NCBI GenBank assembly: GCA_947453205.1
Contig: CANGFT010000001.1
Location: 1 to 64,000 of the forward strand
Reading direction: 5' to 3'
Source of the DNA: Beijerinckiaceae bacterium
Lineage (GTDB): Bacteria; Pseudomonadota; Alphaproteobacteria; Rhizobiales; Beijerinckiaceae
DNA length: 64,000 nucleotides
The notes below the pieces were generated by a model. It was not told the origin of the DNA and did not search any database. It saw only the letters and a program-made list of their open reading frames with translations. Positions 8,201 to 17,100 of this stretch are shown one piece after another (positions within the stretch are counted from its first letter, which is position 1; the number at the start of each line of letters is the position of its first letter). The translations under genes and the position numbers were made by a program.

Positions 8201-10201
8201 TGTGTTCTCAGGCGGCACATATTGCGCATCAGGCAGGAAGCCATTGGCGCTGGTGATCAGCGCCTTGGCCTGCTGGTCCGTCAGGGGCGGGCCCGAGAGT
8301 TGACGGCCTTCGCGGGTGAAAATCTGCATCTCCGCTGCGGCGGCGCCCGACTCGTTCACCCCTTGAATTTGAATGGGTGCGCCCGAAGCGGTGAAGCCCG
8401 CGCCGACAAGCGAGGCGTCGGAGACCTTATGCGATCCCAGAGCGTTGATGGTGAGCGTGCCATTCATCACGCTCGCGTAATAGGCGTCGCCGAGCCCTGA
8501 CTGACTGGCGGCGGCGTTGATGGCGTCCGCGACATCATTGATGCTGGAGCCGCTGAGATTGATCCTCAGGTCAGGTTGCAGCGCCCCGTCCAGCTTGATC
8601 GCGAGATTGAGGCTTGATGTGGTGGTCGTGCCGGTCACATAGGGCTTGGTGAGTGCGGCGATCTCGCCGCCGGTCGCATCGAAATGAACGGCGGAGAAGG
8701 CGCCAAGCGAGTTGAGCGTCGCGGAGGTTGCGCCCGCCGGCAGGTAGAAGGCCGCGCCATTGAAACGAAAATCTGTGACGGTGTTGCTTGTGTTGAAGAT
8801 GTCGGTCGCCGAGGGGATGGTCGGCGCGGCGTCCGCGTCGGTCCGCTTCAGCGGCAGCAATTCGCCATTGCCCGCATTGGTTGATGCAGGATCGACATAA
8901 AGCGGCAGCGCGACCGCCACTTCGTCAGGGTTCTTCAGCAAGAAGCGCATCGAGGAGGCTGCGCCGAACAGCGGCGAAACGGTGAAGGTGTCCTGATCGT
9001 GCGCGGCGCCGTCGAATGCGAAATTGACGCCGCCAAGCGAGAGGTTGTTCTCGCCTGTGACGGTCCCCCCCGTGCTGGATTTGACGGTCCAGGTTTTGTC
9101 TGCGGCGTTGAATTTTACGGTATAGGTGGCGTTGCTGAGAGATGCGGCGCTGTCGATGGACACCATCAGCTTGGCGTCGCCGAGATTGGTCTTGGCCCCG
9201 GTCGCGGTGAGTCCATCGGTCGAAAACAACGTCCCGCCTTGCACACCATTGAGATCGACGCCCTGCTGGTGCTGGTCATTGACAGCGATGGCGAAGCCCA
9301 CGGCAAGCCGGTTGACGTCATCGAGCAGGGATTTCGCCTGCGCGCGGAAATCCATCAGGCCTGCGACCGTTCCACTGGTGAGCTGATTGGTCGGCGAAGG
9401 CTGGGAGAAGGGGTCCATGGCGATTTCGAGCTTATCGCCAGTCTCGATGATTCCAAGCGGATGGGAATCGTCGGCAGTCACGATGGGGCGGCCGCTCGCG
9501 GTGTCTCCGAGATAGACTGTGACAGCGCCTGTCGTTTGTTCGGTATAATTGAAGTTGGCGAGGTTGGAGAGGCTGTTCAGCAACTTGTCGCGTTGGTCGA
9601 GGAGATCGTTGGCCTTCTGGCCGCTGGAGGACGCGCTCTGGATCTGGACGTTCAACCGCGCGAGCTGGCTGGTGATGCTGTTGACTGAGGTGAGGGCGGC
9701 GTCGATGCCGGCGCGGGCTGAATCGATGCTGTCTTGAATTGAGGCGGCGGTTTGTGCGAAGACGTTCGCAACCTGCTTTCCCGAATCCACAACCGAGATG
9801 CGTGAGGCTGCGGAAGTCGGCGAATTCGCGACATCTGCGAATCGACTATAGAAATCCTGGACGACGGAGCCTGGATTGCTGTTGGTCGCGAACAGTGTTT
9901 TTTCAAGCTGGGCCAGAGAATCCGCAAGCGTCTGTGACTGCATGTTCAGCGCATTGGCCTTGAGCGACTGGGTCTGAAGAAACGTATCGCTGGCGCGTCG
10001 TATGGAATCGACGACGACCCCTGAGCCGCTTGTGGAAGGGGCGGAGGTCGGCATCATCAAACTATCGCCCGCGACGCTCAGCTGCACGTCGCGGCGCACA
10101 TAACCATCCGTCGTGGCGTTCGTGATATTCCCGCCGACCGTCTCCAGCAGTTTGCGATAGGCGGCCAGACCCGAGGCGCCGATGCCGAGAATATCAACCA
10201 T
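5297..10201 (-). CDS. flgK: Giant hook-associated protein FlgK
   Basis: FlgK (HAP1) forms the first junction zone between hook and filament. The N-terminus (ILGIGASGLAAYRKLLETVGGNITNATTDGY) and the C-terminus (NLDREAADLIRFQQAYQAAAQVI and DMFSTILKSF) are typical. At 1634 residues it is about three times the usual ~480-550. The extra length is a surface-domain expansion: residues ~400-800 are beta-rich, and residues ~800-1395 hold six repeats with the core S-G-V-x-W-S-x-x-x-G-x-L-x-L-x-S and a following LGF-x-G. The start at 10201 is chosen because GGAG lies nine bases upstream and the protein then begins like FlgK; a longer frame to 10273 would add 24 non-FlgK residues over flgJ. Confidence 0.92.
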   Translation of the reverse strand: MVDILGIGASGLAAYRKLLETVGGNITNATTDGYVRRDVQLSVAGDSLMMPTSAPSTSGSGVVVDSIRRASDTFLQTQSLKANALNMQSQTLADSLAQLEKTLFATNSNPGSVVQDFYSRFADVANSPTSAASRISVVDSGKQVANVFAQTAASIQDSIDSARAGIDAALTSVNSITSQLARLNVQIQSASSSGQKANDLLDQRDKLLNSLSNLANFNYTEQTTGAVTVYLGDTASGRPIVTADDSHPLGIIETGDKLEIAMDPFSQPSPTNQLTSGTVAGLMDFRAQAKSLLDDVNRLAVGFAIAVNDQHQQGVDLNGVQGGTLFSTDGLTATGAKTNLGDAKLMVSIDSAASLSNATYTVKFNAADKTWTVKSSTGGTVTGENNLSLGGVNFAFDGAAHDQDTFTVSPLFGAASSMRFLLKNPDEVAVALPLYVDPASTNAGNGELLPLKRTDADAAPTIPSATDIFNTSNTVTDFRFNGAAFYLPAGATSATLNSLGAFSAVHFDATGGEIAALTKPYVTGTTTTSSLNLAIKLDGALQPDLRINLSGSSINDVADAINAAASQSGLGDAYYASVMNGTLTINALGSHKVSDASLVGAGFTASGAPIQIQGVNESGAAAAEMQIFTREGRQLSGPPLTDQQAKALITSANGFLPDAQYVPPENTTGYPGVNVFTADPLLKPVTSGASTTIDVASQSAFDMPQAGYGDKTKAGAVYAMKIDGLAPVRVAGDQLAGAGPAEIASALADQLNAQAGRYAWLGSPINFTDSMTPTIAFNVSIDGGEPHTITFNRSQETRNLKLAVTGTSIGSQEIIIDKPSGSSNGVQWAYVNGRLEVSSKDGSNITIDNSKDDFAALGFTGSEPASAKITAASTSSLLRETGTFDLGGASDLQVSLVSGGRVMITTPQRLRTTIPTVSITPANILTAPLLAEKRPTLFVTGAQLGTVQLTIDKPIGTSKGVSWSVADGKLTLTSSDATMQVDVSTAQKTTLANTLGFSGAEQAGTAITGVQGSPIGLATLGFTNGAPAAATLTSAQDLGEALLAQRKPHLQVSTSNGDFELVINGPSGASHGVNWSYADGRLSLSSDDAAMHVVTASPYNALATALGFSSSQPGKRITAGANLAASMLAAAPVALTFAKNNGGVPTTYSLSINGASGPATPSASGVSWTLNNGKLTLTSDAPIVIKGETDTQRSAAQSLGFRGSDLDLKIESTIASANSLTQAILAGERPRLQVRGDQIGTQILTINGTNGSYNGITWSMTPDGKLRLTSADPTFQIDAGSPTTKALASALGFTGAEAQGNEVVATNNLVPSMLGADGGAPITVTTDDGGDSTFLINGLSGTDADSGVSWSYDSQIDRLVLSSTSTGFQVKVSTADAASAAQTLGFRGDGFDNAIAGARIRLTSTATDRAGALVDSSATVSRVGQSISFKDGIRENLIVALTGAPDGLKRISANVVADTKTADKPPPQDLEIRILDSMRLEIFDPATGVSLANRNWRQDSPITYQGMSFTIHGAAKGGDIFTIRNDGTRSSDNRNALRIADLALTSLVGKGQGSFQDVYAGVTAKLGSSVSASSNNATSAAQAASDLKSAYEAKTGVNLDREAADLIRFQQAYQAAAQVIMAARDMFSTILKSF
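6020..7800 (-). repeat. Six divergent protein repeats inside flgK
   Basis: Six copies of a module of about 90-125 codons occur, with their conserved SxGVxW-type cores near 7725, 7330, 7000, 6700, 6440 and 6160. Each has a strand with I(D/N)(K/G)P-x-G, then the GV-x-W core, then G(K/R)L-x-L(T/S)S, then an LGF(S/T)G motif, and four are introduced by a stretch like LLA-x-(R/K)P-x-L-x-V. They resemble the flagellin/FliD IN-type beta modules. The copies have diverged, so this is an old amplification and not a recent slippage. Confidence 0.8.
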
Positions 10202-10205
10202 GCAC

Positions 10206-10691
10206 TCAGTCTCCGGTGATGAACTTCGGCGCGGTGCGCGGCGCCGACAGGCCTGCGGGCAGGCCAGAAACAAGACTCTTTGTTGAAAGGCTCTGACCTG
10301 CCGCAGCGCTCGCTGACAGGCCCTGGGTGAGCGCTTCAGCCTGCTCGCTGGTGAGCGCCACTGGCGTGATCGGCATCAGGCCCGTGGCCTTCGAGCCGTT
10401 CTTGGGCGAGAATTGCCGATTGATCGCTTCGGCAAGCCCCAGTTTCGTCGTCTTGACCGAGAGCTCGGAATAGGCGCCGTCCAGCATGGACTGGAATGGT
10501 TTTGATGCTTCATTGTCGAACAGGCCGCCCTCGATCTGCGCGTCCCGCATCGACTTCATGATCGTCTGCATGAACAGCGTTTCAAAGGCCTTGCCCACCT
10601 GGTCCATGGTGGCCTTGCGGCCGAAGTGACGGCTCTGATCGAGCGACAGAGAGCTGAGGGGGGCTGTGGAGCGGGCGGGGAGAGCGTCCAT
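10206..10691 (-). CDS. flgJ: FlgJ-like rod-binding protein (no muramidase domain)
   Basis: A 161-residue protein whose residues ~30-100 match the FlgJ N-terminal rod-scaffold domain: FETLFMQTIMKSMRDAQI, FDNEASKPFQSMLDGAYSE and GLAEAINRQF. The muramidase half found in enterobacterial FlgJ (about 315 aa) is absent, and the C-terminus is low-complexity. It caps the growing rod in the periplasm. Its stop codon lies four bases before the flgK start codon, so the two are probably co-translated. Cell-wall cutting is likely done by the separate transglycosylase at 2849-3835. Confidence 0.85.
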   Translation of the reverse strand: MDALPARSTAPLSSLSLDQSRHFGRKATMDQVGKAFETLFMQTIMKSMRDAQIEGGLFDNEASKPFQSMLDGAYSELSVKTTKLGLAEAINRQFSPKNGSKATGLMPITPVALTSEQAEALTQGLSASAAAGQSLSTKSLVSGLPAGLSAPRTAPKFITGD

Positions 10692-10698
10692 GACAACC

Positions 10699-11850
10699 TC
10701 AGATCACAAGGAGTTCGGCATGCAGGGCGCCGGCCTGTTTCAGCGCCTCAAGGATGGCCACGAGATCGCTGGGCGAAGCGCCTACGGCGTTGACGGCGTC
10801 GACAATGCTGGCGAGCTGCACATCGGGCGCGAAGAGGAAGGTGCGCACCGGCGCCTGGTCGGCTGTTATCTGGCTGTCAGGCGTGACGACGGTCTGGCCG
10901 GCGGCCCGGCCAACGACCGGCGCATTTGGCTGGGAGACGTTGAGATTCTCCTTGATCCGCACCGTGAGGCTGCCATGGGAGACCGCCGCTGGCGTGACCC
11001 GCACGCCTTCGCTGATGACGATGGTGCCTGTGCGCGAATTGACGATGACGCGGGCAGGCGGCGCCGCAGGCTGCACAAGCAAGTCTTCAATGGCCGACAT
11101 GAAGGCGACGCGGCGATCAAGCTCCTTGGGAGCGACGACCTTCACGGTCGTGGAGTCCATGGCGATGGCCGTTCCAGCGCCAAACGAAGCGTTGATCGCC
11201 GAAGTGAGGCGCGTGGCGTTGGTGAAGTCGGGCGTGTTGAGATTGAGAAACAGGGATTGGGCTGTCTCGAATGGGCTGGCGACCATCCGCTCGACGGTCG
11301 CGCCATCGGGAATGCGACCGACGGTCGGAATGTTCACCGTCAGGCTCGAGCCATCCTTGCCCGTGATGCCAAGGCCGCCGACGGCGAGATTGCCCTGCGC
11401 CACCGCATAGGTTTCGTTATCTGCGCCGACTAGCTGGGTGATGAGAAGGCTGCCGCCGCGAAGGCTTGAGGCCTTGCCCATGGAGGAGACGGTGACGTCG
11501 ATCTTCTGGCCCGGCTTGGCGAAAGCAGGCAGCTCAGCGGTGACCATCACGGCGGCGGTGTTCTTGGCGTCGATGCCGCTTATGTCAGGTATCGACATGC
11601 CGAAGCGCTGCAGAAGGCTCTGCATCGTCTGCCGCGTGGCTGCGATGCTGCCATCGCCCGTGCCTGCAAGACCAACGACGATGCCATAGCCCACGAGCTG
11701 GTTCGTGCGCACGCCTCCGATGGAGACCATATCCTTGACCCGGTCACGCGCCGGGGGCGGGGCCTGTGCCGCCGCCTGATGCAATACGAGGAATGACAGG
11801 CTCGCTGCGGCGGTGATGGAAGTCAGGAGACGCCGAAGATTGACCTTCAT
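10699..11850 (-). CDS. flgI: Flagellar P-ring protein FlgI
   Basis: At 383 residues it has the usual FlgI length. A Sec signal peptide (about 1-29, ending AAAQA) leads into RVKDMVSIGGVRTNQLVGYGIVVGLAGTGDG, the family's hallmark, and the end is LVAILEALKQAGALHAELLVI. FlgI forms the ring around the rod in the peptidoglycan layer; it is exported by Sec and folded with help from FlgA. It sits between flgH and flgJ in the operon. Confidence 0.96.
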   Translation of the reverse strand: MKVNLRRLLTSITAAASLSFLVLHQAAAQAPPPARDRVKDMVSIGGVRTNQLVGYGIVVGLAGTGDGSIAATRQTMQSLLQRFGMSIPDISGIDAKNTAAVMVTAELPAFAKPGQKIDVTVSSMGKASSLRGGSLLITQLVGADNETYAVAQGNLAVGGLGITGKDGSSLTVNIPTVGRIPDGATVERMVASPFETAQSLFLNLNTPDFTNATRLTSAINASFGAGTAIAMDSTTVKVVAPKELDRRVAFMSAIEDLLVQPAAPPARVIVNSRTGTIVISEGVRVTPAAVSHGSLTVRIKENLNVSQPNAPVVGRAAGQTVVTPDSQITADQAPVRTFLFAPDVQLASIVDAVNAVGASPSDLVAILEALKQAGALHAELLVI

Positions 11851-11860
11851 GTGAATGATC

Positions 11861-12544
11861 CTAGATAGGAGAAACCAGATTGAACATGCGACCCAGCCAG
11901 CCTTGCTTGGTGGCTTCGGTGTAGTCTCCCGCGCCGGAGTAGCTGATCTGCGCCTGAGCGAGTTTCTGGCCGGCGATCGTATTGCCCGGCTCGATGTCTT
12001 CGGGCCGAATGATCCCGGAAACCCGAACGAACTCCTCGCCCTGGTTCACAGCCAGCTGCTTTTGGCCCTGCACCCAAAGATTGCCATTTTCATAGACGCG
12101 GGTGACGACGACCGTGATGTCGAATTTCACGGAGTCGGCTTTATTCGCCTGCGCGGCCCCGGTGAAGTCAGATGAAGTGCTGGTCGTGAGGCCATTGGAG
12201 CGGGTGGGGGAGATATTGATCGCGCCGGGACCGAACAAGGCGGACGGCAGTGTCGCGCTGATGTTCCCTGTGCGACTGAGACTGGTGTCGTCCTTTTTGG
12301 TCGCTGTCATGGATTCATCCAGCTTCACCGTCAACAGGTCTCCGACCCGCTGCGCGCGACGATCGCCGAGGAAGAACCCTGCATTGGACCTTGAATAGAT
12401 CGCGCCATCGGGCGCCGCCTCCCTGACGGGCACGACCTCGTCGTAATTCATCTGGAATGATTCCGAGACCTTCGCCTCGCGCACGCTGGAGCAACCAGCG
12501 AGTGCGAGGCTTGCGGAAACGACGACGGCGACGGTGCGCATCAT
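11861..12544 (-). CDS. flgH: Flagellar L-ring lipoprotein FlgH
   Basis: A 227-residue protein with a lipoprotein signal ending in LAGC (Cys at ~18), which anchors the outer-membrane ring. Conserved FlgH segments include GAIYSRSNAGFFLGDRRAQRVGDLLTVKLDE, ENGNLWVQGQKQLAVNQGEEFVRVSGIIRPEDI and the C-terminal GWLGRMFNLVSPI. It lies 10 bp upstream of flgI in the flgG-flgH-flgI order. Confidence 0.96.
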   Translation of the reverse strand: MMRTVAVVVSASLALAGCSSVREAKVSESFQMNYDEVVPVREAAPDGAIYSRSNAGFFLGDRRAQRVGDLLTVKLDESMTATKKDDTSLSRTGNISATLPSALFGPGAINISPTRSNGLTTSTSSDFTGAAQANKADSVKFDITVVVTRVYENGNLWVQGQKQLAVNQGEEFVRVSGIIRPEDIEPGNTIAGQKLAQAQISYSGAGDYTEATKQGWLGRMFNLVSPI

Positions 12545-12555
12545 GGCTGCTCCGA

Positions 12556-13341
12556 TCAGACGTTCTGGGTGAGATATTTCGACATGCCATCGACGGCCGA
12601 GATGGCCTTTGAGTTGACCTCATAGGCGCGCTGGGTCTCGATCATGCTCACGAGTTCTTCCACCACGTTCACATTCGAGGATTCAAGCGAACCCTGGATC
12701 AGCTTGCCCGCGCCATTTGCGCCGGGTGCGCCAAGCGTCGGGTCGCCCGAGGAAGGTGTCGCAAGGGCGAAGGATTCGCCGATGGGCTTCAGACCCGAGT
12801 TGTTTGGGAAGGTCGCGACCTCGATCTGCCCGACCTGCGTCAGGGCTGAAGTTCCGGGCGTCGCGACAGAGACGATGCCGTCCTTCGAGATCGTGATGGA
12901 GGTTGCGTTCGTCGGGATGGTGATGGCCGGCTCAAGCGCATAGCCGCTGGAGGTGACGATCTGGCCCTGCGCGTTCTTGGTGAAGTTGCCAGCGCGTGTG
13001 TAAGCGATCTGGGCGCCGGGCGTCATGACCTGGAAGAACCCCGGACCATCAATGGTGAGGTCCAGGGAGTTTTCGGTGTTGATGATGTTGCCCTGATTAT
13101 AGAGCTTTTCGGTCGAGACGATGCGCACGCCGGTGCCGATGGAGAGGCCGGTGGGCAAGGTTGAGGTTTGCGACGTCTGGGCGCCTGCGTCGCGATAGTT
13201 CTGATAGAGCAGGGTCTCGAAGTTGGCGCGGTCCCGCTTGAAGCCGACCGTGTTGACGTTCGCGAGATTGTTGGAGATGACGCTCATGCGCTGCTGCTGC
13301 GCATTGAGGCCGGTCTTGGCTACGTGAAGTGCGTCGGGCAT
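12556..13341 (-). CDS. flgG: Distal rod protein FlgG
   Basis: At 261 residues it has exactly the family's usual length. The N-terminus has LHVAKTGLNAQQQRMSVISNNLANVNTVGFKRD, the middle has NSLDLTIDGPGFFQV, and the C-terminus has SLESSNVNVVEELVSMIETQRAYEVNSKAI. FlgG builds the distal rod that passes through the P and L rings. It lies between flgF and flgH. Confidence 0.96.
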   Translation of the reverse strand: MPDALHVAKTGLNAQQQRMSVISNNLANVNTVGFKRDRANFETLLYQNYRDAGAQTSQTSTLPTGLSIGTGVRIVSTEKLYNQGNIINTENSLDLTIDGPGFFQVMTPGAQIAYTRAGNFTKNAQGQIVTSSGYALEPAITIPTNATSITISKDGIVSVATPGTSALTQVGQIEVATFPNNSGLKPIGESFALATPSSGDPTLGAPGANGAGKLIQGSLESSNVNVVEELVSMIETQRAYEVNSKAISAVDGMSKYLTQNV

Positions 13342-13372
13342 CCTGCGGCTCCTGTTTTATCTTAAGTCCGAA

Positions 13373-14122
13373 CTAGCGGTCGGAACGCATTAATTTGGCT
13401 GTTTGATCGTCAAGCTCCTTGGCGGTCGCCAAGAGCTTCACATGGATTTCGAACGTGCGTGACGAGTTGAGCATCTCGATCATGGCGTCAATTGAGTTGA
13501 CGTTGCTCGATTCAAGGCTTTGGGTGTTGAGCGTGATGTTCGCGTCCGGGAGAGGCGGAGACTTGTCCTTGATGCGAAGTGTTCCATCAGAGCCCTTTTC
13601 GAGGCTGCCTGGAGGAACCTGAACCATCCGCAAACGACCCACCAGAGTGAGCGGTGTGGTGATCGGGGCGCCGGGGGGACGTATGAGAACGGAACCATCC
13701 CGCGAGATTTCAATGGTCTCGTAGGGAGGAAGCGTTATGGGAACGCCCGCCCCTTCCTCCATCGTCAGGTTCTCACCATTCCTCAAGATCCGATCCGGCC
13801 CCATCCGCAGGTCGCCGCGACGCGTGAGGACAGTTTCTCCAGCCGCATTCCGCGCTGTGAAATACCCCTGTCCCTCGATGGCGACATCCATTGGATTGTC
13901 AGTCGGGATCATTTTGCCCGTCTCAACGTCGACGGCGGCGTCTCCGCGGGAGGGGAATACACGGTCCGTGCCCCCCTCCACGTCAAAATAAGCGGAGGCG
14001 ACCGTCGAATAATCCCGTTTGAACGCAACCGTGTTCTGGTTCGCCAGCCCGGCTGCGATCATGCGCTGATTGTCTGCTTGCAGACGCATCGAGGCGCTGG
14101 AGATTTGAACATATCGCTCCAT
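13373..14122 (-). CDS. flgF: Proximal rod protein FlgF
   Basis: A 249-residue rod protein. The N-terminal axial motif is weaker than in FlgG (ADNQRMIAAGLANQNTVAFKRD), but NPMDVAIEGQGYFT and the C-terminal LESSNVNSIDAMIEMLNSSRTFEIHVKLL are clear. FlgF is part of the proximal rod between FlgC and FlgG. Its place between flgE and flgG supports the symbol. Confidence 0.93.
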   Translation of the reverse strand: MERYVQISSASMRLQADNQRMIAAGLANQNTVAFKRDYSTVASAYFDVEGGTDRVFPSRGDAAVDVETGKMIPTDNPMDVAIEGQGYFTARNAAGETVLTRRGDLRMGPDRILRNGENLTMEEGAGVPITLPPYETIEISRDGSVLIRPPGAPITTPLTLVGRLRMVQVPPGSLEKGSDGTLRIKDKSPPLPDANITLNTQSLESSNVNSIDAMIEMLNSSRTFEIHVKLLATAKELDDQTAKLMRSDR

Positions 14123-14146
14123 CTTATTCAGCCTTTGCTAGATCGA

Positions 14147-17100
14147 TCAGCCGCGGATCTGGATGATGGTCTGAGACAGCGTCGTCGTGGTCTCAATCGC
14201 CTTCGCGTTCGCCTGGAAGTTACGCTGGGCGGTGATGAGGTTCACGAGCTCCTCGGTGATGTCCACGTTCGAGCGCTCGAGCGCGCCGGCCTTGATGGTG
14301 CCGAAGCCGTCCGCGCCAGCCTGGCCCAGAACCACCTGACCCGAAACCGAGGTCGCCACATAGTTCGCGTTGCCGATCTGCTTGAGACCGTTGGCGTTCG
14401 CGAAGTTCGCCACCATGACCTTGCCCAGAGCGGTCGTCTGACCGTTCGTATAGTTGGCGCGGATGGTGCCGCTGGCGTCGATGTCGAGGCCGTTCAGGCT
14501 GCCCGAGGGATAACCGTCCTGCGAGAGCGAGAGCACGGAGAAGGGTGAGGAGAACTGGGTCGAGAACTTACCGTAGTCAATGTTGAGACGCAGAAGGTCG
14601 GAACCGTTCTGAGGATCGAAGGGCGAGTAGATCACGCCTTCCTTCGGAGAGATCAGCTTGCCGATCGTGTCGAAGGTCAGCTGGCCTTCCTGCAGGTAGA
14701 GCGGGTACCAGTTCTGCAGACCATCAGGCTGCTGTGTCGTGATGTTGCCCTTGGCGTCGACATAGAGTTTGTTGCCCTGCTCGTCAGTCGCCTGATGCAG
14801 GTTGGTGATGACAGGCACCTTGCCAGGCGTCTGGGTGACCTTGGCGAGGCCGAAGTTCGGGTGGCCCACCACGTTGATCTGCGACATGGCGCCGGTGGTG
14901 CCAGAGGTGAAGACCAGACGGTTGTTGTCGGGTTCGAACTTCACGGTCACGCCGCTGACGATGCGCCCGGAGACAGGATCCTGAATCTGGTTCACGCGGT
15001 CCTGAATGGCGGCGGCGAAAGTGTCGCCGGTGTAGGCGCGGATCGGCAGCGCGATCGTGCCGGTGATGCCGTCGACAGTGAATGTCATGCGGTTTTCACC
15101 AAGGCTTTCGTTCAGCAGGAACGTCTGCGCCATCGGGGTAACGCCGCGTTGGCCGACGGCGGTGGCCGCCGAAGAGGGAAGGCCGGTGCCGGCGACCAGG
15201 GTCGGCGGATATTTGACGCCAATGCCCAGAAGATCGTTATTGCCCTTGAACTCGCTGCCGACGGCGTTGCCGATCTGCAGGCCGACCTTACTGGTCGAGC
15301 CTTGAGCGCCGACGGGATCCTTGGTGCGGACGACTCCATCGATGCGCATGTTCAGACGGAAGGCCTTGCCAGTGGGATCCCCGGTGACTTCCAGGTTCAT
15401 GCCGGTGTGGCCAATGGCGAGCGGCCCAATATTGGTCGGGCGAACTGCTGTCCCTGCCACCGCCGACTGATCAACGACCATCTTGCCGGTCACGTGCCCG
15501 TTGTTGTTATAGGTGAACAGCAGCTTGTTGCTGTTGGTCGGATCAATAGAGAACACACCAAGGGCAAACATTTCAGTGTCCGCATTTGCGGCCGTGACCA
15601 GCGCCCCCAGATTGGCTCCAGCGATGGCGACTGTCTTGGTTATGACGCCACCTTCCGCCTTGGGAATGGTGAACGTGAATTTGTCGCCACTCGTGAATAC
15701 GGGAGCGCCGCCGTCAACCTTCTGGAAGAGGATCGATTGCTTGTTCTGGGTGGCGATCGTGCCATCCGTGACAGCGGCGATGCCCGTGGATATCGTAGGT
15801 TCCGTGAAGGAGATGGTGCTGCGGGTGGCGTCGTCAGAGCCCCGGACGGTCTGCTTCAATGAGACGAGGTTGGTGATTTCGCCGAAGCTGCTGTAGGTGA
15901 AGACGAGTTCGTTCGCTTCTTTGGTCACTACTGCATCGATGTCAGATGTATGGGTCGAATTATAGGCAGTTATTGCGGCAGCAATCTTGTCCTTCAATTC
16001 CGTCAGTCGATCTGAGGTTGAGTCCGTCGACGCAATGGACAGTGGGCCGATCGTAAGGGTGACGGGTGTGGTGTCCGTCCCCGAAGGCACGATCTCAAGT
16101 TCAAACTTATCCCTGTTCATGAGGCGGCCGAACACCTTGAGGCTCTGGCTTTCAGCGGCCGTCGTCGAGCCGGCGGCAAGTTGCTGCTGCTCACCAAAGG
16201 TCACTGGCAAGGCCTGTTCAATTCCAGCAAAGAACGCTGCGCCCGTTGTGTCGGAGCCGGCGACGTAATTGTAAGAAAGGGTGCGGCCGTTGACCTCCAG
16301 AGACACTGTGTGGTTCTCAGAGAAGTCCAGGGCGTCGAGATTGAAGCTGTCGACCTGAGCCGTGACGTCGGCAGACGTGGCAAGCTGCGTGCGTCCAACA
16401 GTGATCGAGGAAGCCTCGCCTGTGGAGCCCGAGGCGAATTCAAACTGACGGGTGTCCTTGTTGTAGAGAACCTTGATGCCCGTGCGCTGTTCGCGGGGAT
16501 CGACGATGAAGTCGCCGCCGGGCAACGAGGCCGTACCGGTCCAGACCGTGTTGGTGCGGATCAGAACGTCCGGGCTGGTGGTTTTGGAGGGGATGCCGAG
16601 GTCGTTGACGGTGTCCGTGGGGTTGTAGACCTGGATGCTGTTGAAGCGGCTCGCAGGCTCGTTGGCGTCAGGGCCAAGCTGACCGGGCACCACGGTGAAG
16701 GTCAGCGCGCGGCTTGCGACGTCATAGCCAACCTCGATCGGCGGGGACGCGAGGTTGTAGGGCCAGCTCGCGGGCTTGCCGAATTCGAGGTGCCTTTTGT
16801 TCAAGGCGTCGTTCAGTTTCGATTGCGCCGTTTGAACGAGTTGCTCACGGGTCAACTGCAGCTTGGTTTCAGCTGTGGGCGCGCCGTCAACGGGAGGGGT
16901 GCCGTCAGAACCCGCCGAGCCCAGGAGATCGATCTCAATGGGGTTCACCATGGAGACGGATGATCCGTCTTCCGCAAGTTTCGAAAGGTTGATCTGGAGG
17001 ATGTCGTTGCCGTTGGTGACCGAGCCGCCTTCGCGACGGTAGGTGTCGGTGATGCTGAAGTAATGAGCGCCGCCGAATTTCGCATTCACGGCGCGCGTCA

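Noticed and set aside
14795-16963. Plus-strand frames (355 and 260 codons) opposite the giant flgE
   Set aside because: They are antisense to flgE, which has canonical ends and one unbroken frame; no ribosome site or homology pattern.
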